Below are positions 45,804 through 57,480 of a stretch of DNA of 64,000 bases, piece after piece. A program made the position numbers and the translations under genes. This DNA is from Stratiolaelaps scimitus (taxonomy: Eukaryota; Arthropoda; Arachnida; Mesostigmata; Laelapidae). Where the stretch lies: assembly GCA_019614645.1 (NCBI GenBank), contig JABWDB010000001.1, positions 10,833,501 through 10,897,500 of the forward strand, written 5' to 3'. The first letter of the stretch is position 1; each line of letters begins with the position of its first letter. The notes under the pieces were generated by a model. The model ran no database searches. It was not told where the DNA came from and was given only the letters and a program-made list of their open reading frames with translations.

Positions 45804-48800
45804 GTCCGTCAGAGTACATTAACGGTGGCCCGATTCCGCTGAACGAAGAGGAGTAGCAATAGCTCTGGTTTGTGTGTTGTCGCTACATAAGAGTCGTAAA
45901 TGATTAATAGTATTGTATCGGGAGAGGCAGGGCACCGGAGATGAAGGGGAAAGTAAGATAGGGCGGGGGCATCACGGTTCGTTATGTGTGTGTCCGTGCG
46001 ATAGATGCGTCGACGTGCTACCGATATGTTTTATTCATGAGCATTCATCACGCTGAGCCAGCGTTGGCGGATGCGTCCAGCGCTTCTTGTCGTCGGCATC
46101 GTCATCGCTGCTGCGACGCAAGGCACACCCGCCTGTTTCCGGTTCCGTTGAGACCTTCAGTTCTGCTATCCGCTACTCCTCCCGAGTGTCCTTTCTTACC
46201 AACTCGGGCAGACCGGGCCAACCTGCCGATCCCGTCACACATCTGCCTCTCTCCCTATCTCTCTCTCTCTCCCCCCCTCCCTCTTTCGCTCTCTCTGTCT
46301 GTCCTTGCCTGCCGAATCTGCTCAGCCTACAGAAGCAATTGAGAATCTGGAAGCTCAACTGCAGAGCCTCAATCACGCACGTTCTCTTCTTGCTTCGGCC
46401 CCATTCCGGAAGAGTCGCGGTAGCTGAGCCGAAGTCGTCGTCATCTTCCTCACCGCCGACACCATCGCTGCCACCGCTTTAGGGAACATCGGGTTGAGGG
46501 CAAGGGATTGGGAAACAAGAGTGGAAAGCAGAGAGAGTGACCCAGCAAAGCGGCAGCCCAGAAACTGTTCCAGATCTGGATCTTGATTCAGCGGCGAAAC
46601 GATTTCGAAAAAGCGTGTCCCCCACTGGGTCATCTCCGTCTCTCGACTGCTCCCTATACTGCCGATGGCCTGCCAGCCGTCCCGACCCCGGAACGCTTCT
46701 CTTGGGCGACCGGCTCACTAACCGACGTTATCGCTGATCGCTGACTGCTGGATCGTTTCGCGATGCCTGGGTCCCGTCGCCACCTCCCCTCCCTGCGCTC
46801 GCCCTCGTGGACCGGGACCCAGGAGGGCAAGCGCGCCGTGGCGTCGGGTCCCAAGCGGCGCTTGCCAGCCTTGAGAAAGGAGCTCCGACAGCGCTGTCGG
46901 TGACGTGCCGACTGGTCGTCGCTCATCTGCAGTTGCAGCAGCAGCAGCAGCAATGGCTGGGGATGAACGATGACGGCGACGAAATACGAGCACATCTTTT
47001 CTTGTTCTCAACTACCCCCCCCCCCCCTCCGCCGTACCCCTATACGTACCCGCCTCTTGGAGCTCTACGGTCTACACCCGCCGCACGAGAGCCAGGCAGA
47101 CCCAGAATAACCTGGCAAGGAATACCGACTGGCCTGACGCTTACTTTGCTCTTCTCCTCTGTCGCCGCCTTCTTTAACTTCGACATCTACCAGGCTGGGC
47201 CGGTGCTTCTTCTTATCATTTTTTCGCCGCCCCGGGTCTTTTTCTCTTATATTAATATGTTTGCGCTGACTTTACACGACAGCGAGCGACGAGAAAGGAG
47301 ATATCAGACAGGAATGAAAAGGAGAACTTGGTTGAGCCTCGTTGACGTATCGTGATGTCATATGCTGCGATTCCTCCTGCTCCGATCGGTACGATACAAC
47401 GCGGGGCACTCAGAAGGTAGTTTGCTACCCCTTTCGCTATTTCCCTGCTCACATTCCCTAGATTGAGTAAAGTTCGTTCTCTTCGTGGCTGGCGTAGGTC
47501 AGTATCTCGCATCGTCTTCGTCCCCCTGTAAAAGCCCCGCTGGGTAAATCCGCCTACATCGGTCCCTTTGGCATTCTTCCTTCTTCCGTGCTACTGTTGC
47601 TGCTGCTGCTGGCCGTGATACGCCACACAATGAGAAGCCGAACCAACTTCCTCGACGACGGCGACAGATCGTGGTTGCGGAATCCCGCGCTCGTAGTCCG
47701 CAGGAGCAGCCGTGTGTGTGTATGTGTGTGATAGTGGTACGATGCAGCAAGCTGGGCAGAACGAGCGCAGAGGCACTCGAGTAAGAGCATGAAAGAGAAG
47801 CTCTATTCTCGACAGGGCCAGAGACAAGTTTGCTTCGATGCCGCGCTGTCTGATCTAGGAGGGTGTATACCTATATATGTCCGTGTCCTCACTACTACTG
47901 CGTTCTTCCCGGTGTACCGCGCCTTTTCTTCTCTCCGGTTCCTCTATGTCCTACTGTGTTGTCACACAACGTCGAATGTCGGCCGCCGTTACCTTTGCTG
48001 GCGCATCTTTCGTTGTCGCCTTGTGACGACAGAGAGGGGTGACGCAAAAAGCGACGTGCGCGCTCGGATCAGTGAGTTCGAGGCGGCGATCAGTTGTTCT
48101 GGCTGTTGTAATTGTTGTCACAGTTCTTGTCGACTGTCTATTTCCTCTTCGTTCAAGGCTTACGCTAACAAGATTGCCACTTGCTCTCCGGATCGGTAAG
48201 GTCGAAGACCGGAGGTAGAGGCGAAGAGGGTCACGCGAAAAGAGAGTAGCAGTACGATAGAGCAAGCATGTCAATCTAATCACGGTTAGTCTTCATTTCA
48301 CCGCACTCTCAGTGGTCAGCGAGCCAGACCGACCGGTCGCTGGCGAACAACACCGGTCATCTGGACACTCTGTTTGGTCCGATAGACGGTAGTGCGCGAA
48401 TGGCAGATGAAAGGAACAAAGCCAACACTTTCTTACTCGACAGGAACAAGGAGGGGGAGAAGGGAAGGAGTTCACGGCGATGCCTTTCCCAACAACGTCC
48501 GTCGCCTTCTGGGCCATCGAAGGGCGTGAAGCTCAACGGCTGGCTGCATTCGACTGATGCCACAACCCGTTCGACGCGTTGCTCTCTACCGTCGGCTTCT
48601 TCCGCAACCGTTATGGCGGTAGCCGCCGCCGTTTTTGTCACCGTCGTCGTCGTCACTGCCGCCGCCGCTGCCGCCGCCGCCGGCCCCTCCCCAGCCACAG
48701 CTACCACCGCATAACATACCTCGGGGTTAATGGCGTGCGAGGCTCCGTTTGTAAAGTAGTACACGAAAAAGTCGCCCAGCGACCGCCGACAAGGGAAACG

Positions 48801-49882
48801 CAAGCGGAGACCGGCAAGGTTTCTTCGGCGGATCGGAACGGCGGTCGTCGGCCGTGCCGCCAATCCTCGAGGAGCCGTCGAGAACTACGAGGAATTCCGT
48901 CGGGCAATGGCCCGTCGTGGCGGGCTGTGGCCCCGGACGACCTCGCTCGTGGCAAAACCCTTGCTCCGGCCTTAGTCTCCTCCGTCGATGCCCTCCGAGC
49001 TCGCGGTAGCAGCGACGACTTCTTCGCCCCGTTTTTCTAGACCACCAGACACAAGCAGCTATCGTACTAGCACTGATGCCCATAGCAGCTTGGCTGTCGG
49101 CTGAGTGGTGCTGTGAGTCGCAGGCGGCCGGCGGAAGGCTTGCGAGATGACTGGGCACAAGGGGAACTGAAGCCATAGGATTGCTTTCGTGCCAGCCCTA
49201 CGAAGAAGGCAGATTCCAAATCGGTCGACGACGGTCTCTGGGCTGCTTGCCCGTCTAAGGCTCGGAAGACTTCGGAAAGACTTACGTCTGCCCTGGCCTT
49301 CCGTACACGTCCCTTGGAATAGGAAACCAGGAAAACCGACTCGAACTCACAGAAAAAAAAGAGAAGACGACTCGGGCATGGTCCCCTGTTTTGCTATGTC
49401 AAAGGGCACCCATCGTACGCTCGTACGCGTTGCTCTGCTGGGCTATTCGATTTTCCCTTAGAGGATGTCGGCGGAGAAGAAGCTGACTCGGTCGAGTCAT
49501 CCGCGAGTGGTGAAGTCGAATCGAGAGTCGATGTCAGTAAGATGGTAAAATCGGTAAAGGTGGTTGTCTACGACACGGAGCACTTTATGAACTTTACTGC
49601 CCCCAAGAAATGGACTTCTCGTGTTCGAGAGCCACATCACCTCGGAAGGCGCCGGCACGCAAACGCTACCCGATCCAAGCGATGAAGCCGTGAAGAAACA
49701 CACACACACTGAAGGTGTAAAACAAAATCGGACACCCAATGATACAGTCTAGTCGAACGTCGCTGTGGCAGGCTCACCAGCTATCAGTTGAGGTTCCATC
49801 TCACACTATATAATATATAGAAAATACTGCAGATATCGAAGCCAGTTATATGTTACTAAGTAGACGTAAATAGACTTGTTCC
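45804..49882. other. GC-rich non-coding block, many overlapping frames
   Basis: The most GC/CpG-rich part of the window (about 46060-47250 and 47530-49400). Frames up to 182 codons occur on both strands and overlap (46807-47355 plus; 48357-48863 minus; 48579-49040 plus). They are rich in Arg, Pro, Ser and Ala and contain triplet-run translations (CAG at about 46936-46952, GCC/GTC at about 48625-48690). A run of 13 Cs lies at 47015-47027. No domain is seen, so I call no gene. A regulatory region or untranslated exons are possible. Confidence 0.45.
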
Positions 49883-50484
49883 GTGAACGTTAAATGCTGG
49901 CCGAGAGTCAGCCTTAAAAATTTAGTTCACTAACGTAAAATACGATCACGTACATTGTACAAACTCTACGAAATATTGCGTTACGCATCAAGTGGTATTT
50001 TGAGACCTGCCACTCGCGAAGGTCCTGTCATCAAAACATATCTGTCGCATTTGTTGTCATCTACATGGCAACACGTTTTCTAGCAGTAACTAGTTCGAAG
50101 GTGACGTTCCAAATTTCGAAAATAGATGCACAATGGCAATAATAATAATATAATGTTGTATATCTGATCATGTTCGCAGGTAACTAATACAAATCAGTGA
50201 CGCCTTGAATAAATCGTGGATCACATTTTTCTCAGTTCGAAAGTGATCTGTCCATAGACATACCCCACGTCGTGTTACTAATATTTAAATAAATAGGTCG
50301 CAAGACAAGTTAGCCATTGTGGGCTGCAATATTTGGCAACGATGCGTTCGTATCACATATACGACCTTGTCCCATTGTTGTTCAACCAATCAATTTAGGC
50401 GGCGATAGACGCCGAGTAGCAGTTACGTGACGTAGTTACAACGCGTTCCCTGTTTTTTCTCTTATAATTCGATGACTGGATTCT
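49883..50484. other. AT-rich non-coding stretch
   Basis: Starts with the segment (49883-49913) resembling 34063-34093. Contains an AAT run near 50139-50150. No gene is recognised. Confidence 0.5.
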
Positions 50485-51982
50485 ATGGTTGGTCGTCACT
50501 GTCGGCCATCGCTCTCAAGTGTTCGACGGAACCCAGTCGTTCAGCAGGCCAGCCATAACGGTCATGCCATCATTCCGTTGATACCGCTGCGAGCGATGTC
50601 AGCCACTGTGGCCTATGAACAAAAAACGTGTCTTCTCATTCGTTTTCTCTGCTGGTTCTTCCTCGTTTCTGCCGCCATTGAGGCAGGAAAGGGAGAGAGA
50701 GGGGAGAGAGAGAGAGGGACTAGGGGGTGAGATTGAGAAAAAGAGAGTAAAGAGGTCTGTCGGCAAAGAAGAAAAATTAAGCTTCTAGAGCCAGTGTGCC
50801 CGTCATGGCGCGTCGTGGCCCGACGTCTCGGAGGCACGGCGTTGTGGCGGCGGCAGTGGCGTTAGATCGGCGCTGGCCGTAGCACCGACAGCGGACGGTC
50901 GAGCGATTCAGCCGCTGGGACCAGTCGAGGCGAGGCCAGGCAACTCTTGCTGAGGCTGAGTGCGTCGGCGGCGGCGGCGGCGGCAGGGCCGTATTTATTA
51001 AATTAGTATGGCGCTCCGTACACTCTCAGCCTATCTTTGTATCGCAATCCCTCTCACTCTCCCTCTCTCTGTCTCTCTCTCGCGCTCTTTCTCTTGCATA
51101 TTCTCTCTCGCTCTCTCAATGCTGGCGGAAAAGTCGCCATTAGGGAATCGTTTTTAGAGCGTACTGCTCACGGCACACGACCGGGCAATACCACGCTCGT
51201 CCCGAGCAAGCCCCGTGTAACTGTTTGTCTCGTTGTGTGTTTGGCCACGGCTGTGTGTTGTGTGTGGGGGCGCGCGTCTGTCGAGCCCAAACGACGGCGG
51301 TTTTTTGCCATCGCTCGCCAACGTACGACGACCCGTTACCAAGTGAAACGAGACACGTTCATTTCGATTAAGTCAGATACGAAAGTAGCGCCAGTAATGG
51401 TAATCGTTGCTGTACCAGCAGCGACAGCCCGAGCCGTGCTAGTTGAACTAATACCTTGACAATAGAGAAACAACGATGTTATCAAACAGATGGCATTTGT
51501 TCAGCTGGAAGTGTAACTGTACAATGAACACAAGTGAACAGAGTGTTGGCGCAAAATACGTGTACGCATCGCAATAACAATAGTGCACGTTTAATTGAAT
51601 GCACCCGAAAGCTATTTCAGATTATTGTCTCTGCGGCACAAGGCGCGTGCCCCTTTACAAACACTTGAGGGACATCAGCGATTAGAAGCTTTAGCCATTA
51701 CAAAACTAATATTGCTTGCTGAAATTCCCTTATTTATTACATCTGTGCATTATAATTTGCTCTAGATATTCATATTATAGAATTCTAAAAGCAAATTGGC
51801 TGTCATTGTACCCAACCCAATCGGCATCCCATTTTAACAATATAATTAAATATATATATATATATATTAGTTATATATAGCCGCTCTCATCTATTGTAAA
51901 CTCTCGAATTGATTGTTCTAAAATAAACAATTAAAATGGTTCCTCGAGATGACAACTGATTCTTTCTATTCGTCGGCCGGGC
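50485..51982. other. Non-coding stretch with GC-rich first part
   Basis: GA tract at about 50692-50717, (GGC)n near 50967-50986, CT tracts near 51052-51117. A 140-codon plus frame (51037-51459) starts inside the CT tract and has no motif. AT-rich from about 51700 with TA runs near 51849-51868. No gene is recognised. Confidence 0.5.
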
Positions 51983-52038
51983 ATGACCACGGAAATCGGA
52001 GCGAGTAATGTTCGGCGATTGTACAGCGGGGAGATAAG
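51983..52038 (+). other. Possible start-codon exon with strong donor
   Basis: ATG with G at -3 opens MTTEIGASNVRRLYSGEI, and the frame meets ATAAG|GTGAGC at 52038/52039, a strong 5' splice-site match. The segment is only 56 bases long and no following exon could be identified. Confidence 0.2.
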
Positions 52039-52552
52039 GTGAGCGAATTCACCACCTAGTCTTGACCGAGTAGACTCGTCCATTGTTAACCAGCCACCCC
52101 TGAAAAATGAGCTGTATTCACGCTTGCACCGCCTCGCGGCCGCGCCCCCCAGGCCGCGTCCCCCAGGCCGCGAGACATCCAGAGAATGTCACGAACAACG
52201 GGAAAATATTCTCGTTGTGACACTCAGCTGGATGCCTTCTCTAAGTCGTTGTTGTTGTTTGTTGTTATTGCTGCTGCTATCATTGGTGTTGGCAATTATA
52301 GTTCGCCAGCAACAGACTGTCTGCTCCACTGCCACTGGTAGCAGCACATTTTCTTCATGCCAATGACACCTGGGAGGGTGTCTGTCATAGGCCCTCGCGG
52401 AAGCTATTGTATCTTCCTTATTCATCTTCTCATCGCTGAACCGTCGTGTCCCGTTCTGTTCCGTTGGCTTTCCCGCCTTAACGATTCCCTTCGCTCGGCT
52501 ACCACTGGCTTCACTGCCTGTAACGTTTATCCTATTGCCAGAGTCTTGTTAG

Positions 52553-52588
<36 letters not shown>

Positions 52589-55500
52589 CAAGCAACATAT
52601 GACGAATCTCTACTGTTCGATCTGCTGCTGCTTATGCCACTGTTTCTCTGAGTACGCTGCATGCGCGTCTCCATAATGATCAGAATAACGTACTCTATAT
52701 GTAACACGTTGCCCACGCGGAGGATTTGAGACGAAGGAACCAAGCAAGGCGGAGAGAGGAACGTACGGGAATCAGTGAGCTGGGATTCTGGACTACGAAT
52801 TTGGTTGCAATAGAATGAACTGGGAAGAGGGTTACTCGCAAGAGCATGGGCACCGTTCGTGCCCCAGAGATCGTTGCCGCAACTGGAGCTGAGATGCTGC
52901 CTGCTCCGCTAGTGTTCACTGCACACTATGCCAGAGGTGTGCGAGTGCTGCTGCTGCTGCTGTTAGTGCTTTGGTGACTGACATCGTTGATGAGTGTTAA
53001 TGCTCTTTGACGTCGTCACGACGAGACGCGACGCCCAGGCCGACGAAGAACACCGTCTCTGTCACATAGTCCGCTCTCTCTCCCTTTCTCTATTTAGCTG
53101 AGCTATATAGAGAACGGACAAGAGAACGTCACGGGAGCGATAGCAACGTGATGGCTGTAGTAGTAGTCGTAGTATTATTGCTACATTGCATCGTCGCTCC
53201 TCATCGCTGCGGCTCTTGTCATTTATGTAGTGCTTGAACTGCGCCGGCCCGAACTGGGCCGGGTTGCCCCCACTGCATACGCTTTGTGTATGCGACGGCG
53301 GAGTGGGCGGGGGTTAGGCGGAGGGATATACACGGTTACGTATGTATATCTGATCGCGCGAGTTGCCTATGCTTGTTGCTTCATGCGCTCTCTTTCTCCC
53401 CCTTACTATCACCGTTTGCACTTCCTCGCTTTGCCTCCTTATACATAATTCGCAGGAGACGCTGCGTTCGTTTCGCGGGACATCAGAAGTGGCGGCTGCA
53501 GCAGCAGCAGCAACAGAGCGAACGGTGGGACAACTAACCTCCGCCCCGGCGGCTTTGTTATCTGAATGGGGCAGGCAACGGGCTCTCCCAGACAAGTGCC
53601 TCCGCAGCAGGTGTCAGTGTGCCCCTGAGGGCCAGGTACGACCGGGCCGAGAAAAGCGGCAAGATCGGCACCACACGATGGTGTCGGCTACGGCTCGCAG
53701 ACAGACAGACAGACAGTCACTCACATCGGGCTCATCCCTCGAGTAGCAGCGTCCTGCTGTTCCTGTTACAGCTGCCGTATGGAAAGGTGTTGCTCTTGTC
53801 GTAGTCGTTATCATCCGGTCGCGCACATAATACATAATGTCCGAGCTAGCGAGTTGGCCGGCTCTCCGGTCAGCCTTCCTGCCTGCTCGTCTTCCTCAGC
53901 TCTAACACACGCTTCGCAATTTCCGAGAGCTGGCGGCAAGCTCCACTGCAAACCGCAATAATAACAGCAGCAGCAGCAGCACGCTTGCGGACGGCTGAGA
54001 CCAAAGCGTTCAGTCGACGCCATGTGTGTACACTGACTGTGATAGCACCAACGATGGCGTCACCAGCGCGATCGCTCCGTCGAAAACAGGCCTCGACCTA
54101 TGAGCACCTGCACTTGTGTAAATATGTAACGTAGGAGAATGATCTGTTACCTAGAAGTGATATAGCACATGCATGCCTCTTATTACCGTAATCGAGGCAC
54201 CACAGTCTGCGAAGTATTGTATAACAGGGACTAAAGAACCTACATATGTTCCAAAAATCAAATACAATCCTACATCTAATCCATACTTGTATGAGCGTAC
54301 CGTCTTCCGCTGACATGTCCCTGTCGTTGTTCAGCCTCTCGAGTTAATTTTTTGGTCAAGTTCGTTTGCCTGAAATGAGGACATACGAAGGTGACGACAA
54401 ATAGAGAGCAACACAGGGTGACAGTAACGATGGTTAACCCGTGGAGCAATGGCTCTACAACGAGCTGCATTGCTTTTTATGCTTTCGGCTGTTGCTCGTC
54501 GCCCGGTTCGCGTTAGCCGGTTGGCCAGCATGTTTCCGTGTCTTCGTTCATTAAACTGTTGACTTTCGCGAAGACAGATGTCGCGATTCCCGCTAACTAG
54601 ATCTTCTTTCCTGTCTCACACCTCTCTGAGATGTTGGGTGCATGCGAAGGCGAGCCATACTTAACCTACCGTTCGTGCGGGCTCGCAGATTAGCTGTAAG
54701 TGTCTAGGAAATATGGTAGTACACAAACACGCACATCAGTTAAAAGGGGTTAAACGCGCAGCATTCTGGTACCGCCTTGTCGCTGAGCCACCCCCGCTCT
54801 CTCAACCTCGCCTCGTTCCGGCTTGATAAAGTAGGCGCCGTCAGAGCTTCCCGCCTCTAGCTGAGTGATTATTTGGACGCCCACCACCGTTCTCAGTTAA
54901 GTCAGCATATTGATGGGAGCAATAGGTCATTTGCCCTGCCACTCGCTTATCTCTCGAATTCTCTCGTTACCTTTCTCCCTTCCTCTCTCTCTTTCTCTCT
55001 CTGTTTTTTTCTCCATCTCACGGATGATGAGCGTGTCCTTTTGACAGCTTAAGCGAACCAACATTGAGTTGGCGAAGTGAGACACAGATGCGAGGTAGGT
55101 CAGGAGATCATAGCGACCACAAGAGGATCAGAGCAGAAAGATCATGCCAGGGCTAAGGAGAGACTGCGTTATGGTGGCTGGAAAAAAACAGCAGGAAAAG
55201 TGCCTCCAAGATCCACTAGCAGCTAAATAAACACGACCGTACCTCATTGCAATTACAACGAACAGGCGAGGTAAGCCAGGTATGTCTCGGCATAGATTCA
55301 CCTAAGGTGACGAATATTGAAGACACTCATTTGTACGTTACAGCTATTTCTAACTGAGATCAGTTGTTCTCGAAGCTTGGAACCTTTCCTGTTCGAGGCT
55401 CGCTTCAAGCACTGTAAATAGCTCTTTGGATGATTTTGTGAAATTGACGATATTTTCAGTGTTAGTAAGGACTGTAAGGATTGTTCAAGATCACGGTTCT

Positions 55501-55783
55501 CATCTTCACTCTCGATGTATCGATCAAGCGACTGAACAGAGGCTCAGCGCAAATCGAGAACGACGTATTATTAATTTCAGTATGCCTAAAGCTCACGTGG
55601 AAACCGCTTGCTTACGCACAGTTTCGACGGCATTTACGTCATATTCACGTACATGTGTCAAGGCAAAACATAACCATTCGAATTATGTTGATACTAGGAT
55701 GATAATGCCTGCAGATGAGTCTTGCTGCTGTTTCCAAGGGTTGCATATCGGCTCAATCACAGGTAACGAATGGTGGCTAATTT
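52039..55783. other. Non-coding stretch with CAG/CTG-rich GC block
   Basis: GC-rich between about 52120 and 54080 with CTG/CAG runs near 52950-52964, 53499-53513 and 53967-53981, a GTT run near 52249-52268, and a TA-GA compound repeat at about 52556-52588. Frames up to 129 codons (55426-55815) lack motifs. CT tract near 54982-55000. No gene is recognised. Confidence 0.5.
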
Positions 55784-56225
55784 TCAACTCATCTCAGAGG
55801 CATTTATGGCATTGATTATCTCCTCAAGTATCATATTTTCAAAGCCAATGTCTATTGAATCCGTCGAAAGATTCGAGAGCTTTCGAGGTGATGGAGTGCC
55901 ACCGGAATTAATTAGTGCCGCTCGCTGGCAAACACCGTATCCCACAGCTCCTACCATTTCTAAAAGGCAGAGGTTGAAAATATCGATAGGTGAGCCAAGC
56001 CAATATGAATCGGAGAATGTAAGTGAACAATCGGTGGATAGATCGGTGTTGGCTGTTCCTCGAGTGGCTCATCTGAGCCATCATCGCTGTTTCGAGTCAA
56101 ACTATCGTGCTGTGTCTTTGCGACAGAACATTTTGACATCGGATATCCGACATCGGAGAGCATGTCAGCATATACATAACACTAAAATTATATTAACCCA
56201 AAATGGATTGTATTATTATGATTAG
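55784..56225. other. Segment open on both strands, exon-like, strand undecided
   Basis: Minus strand: 55784-56068 is open for 94 codons without an early ATG and reads like a membrane protein, with the stretch IDIFNLCLLEMVGAVGYGV followed by a polar tail ending INASEMS. Plus strand: a 151-codon frame (55770-56225) covers the same DNA, and splice-like sites surround it. These are acceptor TTTTCAACTCATCTCAG ending at 55797 and donors ATAG|GTGAGC at 55988 and GAAT|GTAAGT at 56018. Coding on one strand would explain both, but I cannot decide which and recognise no family. Confidence 0.3.
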
Positions 56226-56245
56226 GCGGCTATAGCACACACGTA

Positions 56246-56246
<1 letters not shown>

Positions 56247-56295
<49 letters not shown>

Positions 56296-56296
56296 C
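56247..56296. repeat. Compound (TA)n(TG)n microsatellite
   Basis: TA repeats with one AAA interruption passing into TG repeats, seen directly. Confidence 0.95.
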
Positions 56297-56503
56297 TGCC
56301 CGATTGAAGCAAACACGCCCCGAATTCATACGTCGCACGCCACGATTAAAGAAATGTGAGAATTAATGGGCTACGTTTTACATAACGAACTGTGGTTCGC
56401 ACACGCTCAAGCCACATAGCGTTGTCTCTGTTTACATGCTGGATGCGAAAGCTTACGGACGAAAGGCACAAACGGGTACCTTTGACAGAAGCTAACGAGT
56501 AAA

Positions 56504-56528
56504 AGAGAGAGAGAGAGAGAGAGAGAGA
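56504..56528. repeat. (GA)12 microsatellite
   Basis: Uninterrupted GA dinucleotides seen directly. Confidence 0.95.
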
Positions 56529-56772
56529 TGAATCTACCGACGGCGCTAGACGCGGTGTGTGAAAGAAGGAGGGCTAATCGACGATATCTCTCTTACGTTA
56601 ACACAGCCACGTTTCGTTTGCTATTCAGCAGGAGGAGAAATCGTTGCGAGGTGGGCGGGAGAGCAATTCGTCACAAAACCTTACCAAATATTAGATTAGA
56701 TATTAGTATTGGTCGAGCGCCGAACTTATCCCATCGCCAAAGAAGGCACAATCCCAATCAGTAGTCAATCGC

Positions 56773-56844
<72 letters not shown>
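56773..56844. repeat. (TA)n microsatellite, longest in the window
   Basis: About 72 bases of TA with one CA step near 56781. The plus frame 56709-57164 reads through it as Ile-Tyr repeats and continues for about 100 codons without motifs, so I do not call a gene. Confidence 0.97.
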
Positions 56845-56846
<2 letters not shown>

Positions 56847-57309
56847 CAACCTTCTAGCAGGGAGACACAAAACATTGCGTCCGCACACGGGGTGAGCAAA
56901 AGGTTGCAACAGTCAACGACGGATAGAAAAATAAGATTTCATTTTGAAGTCGTTGCCGGTGAAATGAATTTGGCAATGCCTAATATAACGACGCATAACT
57001 CGAGCGCACTCTCAGCTCATCGTTATTTTCATGCGCGTTGTGGTAATAATTTTTTTAGAAATTTTATTAACACAACACGCATGAAAATGTCGATGGTCTG
57101 CTGGGGATCTTCAGTCCTGCCCTGGGTGCATGCAAAACTTTTACTAGTCCCCTTTTACAGTTAAAGTCTCATTAAATGCGGTTAGCGTTTTATTGCCCAT
57201 TACCTATCTAAGTCGTCTGGCATGGAGTATTGGAAGATGCCAGCGAGTTACGGCGATCCTATGGTCAGGCCTATAGCTACTTATTTGAATTAATTTGCGT
57301 CGTGAAATA
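56845..57309. other. AT-rich non-coding stretch
   Basis: No gene is recognised between the TA tract and the LINE relic; part of it could be decayed upstream LINE sequence. Confidence 0.4.
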
Positions 57310-57480
57310 TAGATAATCCTTTGTGACTTGATGTCGAACTACACAAACGTAACTTTGAGAGTTTTATCAGGCAGTGCACAGGGCCCTGTGCTCCTGTTCT
57401 CAATGGTCGTATTATGAATATATTCCACATTCCCTATGCATAAGGCAGTCTTACAAATTTCAAGTGTGGACGGTAAAATG
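57310..57480 (+). mobile_element. Degenerate LINE reverse transcriptase, palm-region relic
   Basis: In one plus frame the DNA reads NVTLRVLSGSAQGPVLLF, matching the non-LTR reverse-transcriptase block x-V-x-S-G-x-P-Q-G-S-x-L-G-P-x-L-F with Pro changed to Ala and the Gly-Pro lost. After an in-frame TGA (57415-57417) comes AVLQISSVDGKMIIVM, at the spacing of the F-A-D-D catalytic block, whose aspartates are largely gone. The relic is dead. A 16-base palindrome, GCACAGGGCCCTGTGC, at 57376-57391 lies inside this motif. Family is by motif pattern only. Confidence 0.5.

Noticed and set aside
46807..47355. 182-codon plus-strand frame
   Set aside because: Includes Gln and Pro runs from CAG and C tracts, overlaps long minus frames, and shows no domain.
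57376..57391. 16-base palindrome GCACAGGGCCCTGTGC
   Set aside because: Falls inside the reverse-transcriptase relic motif and is short enough to be incidental.
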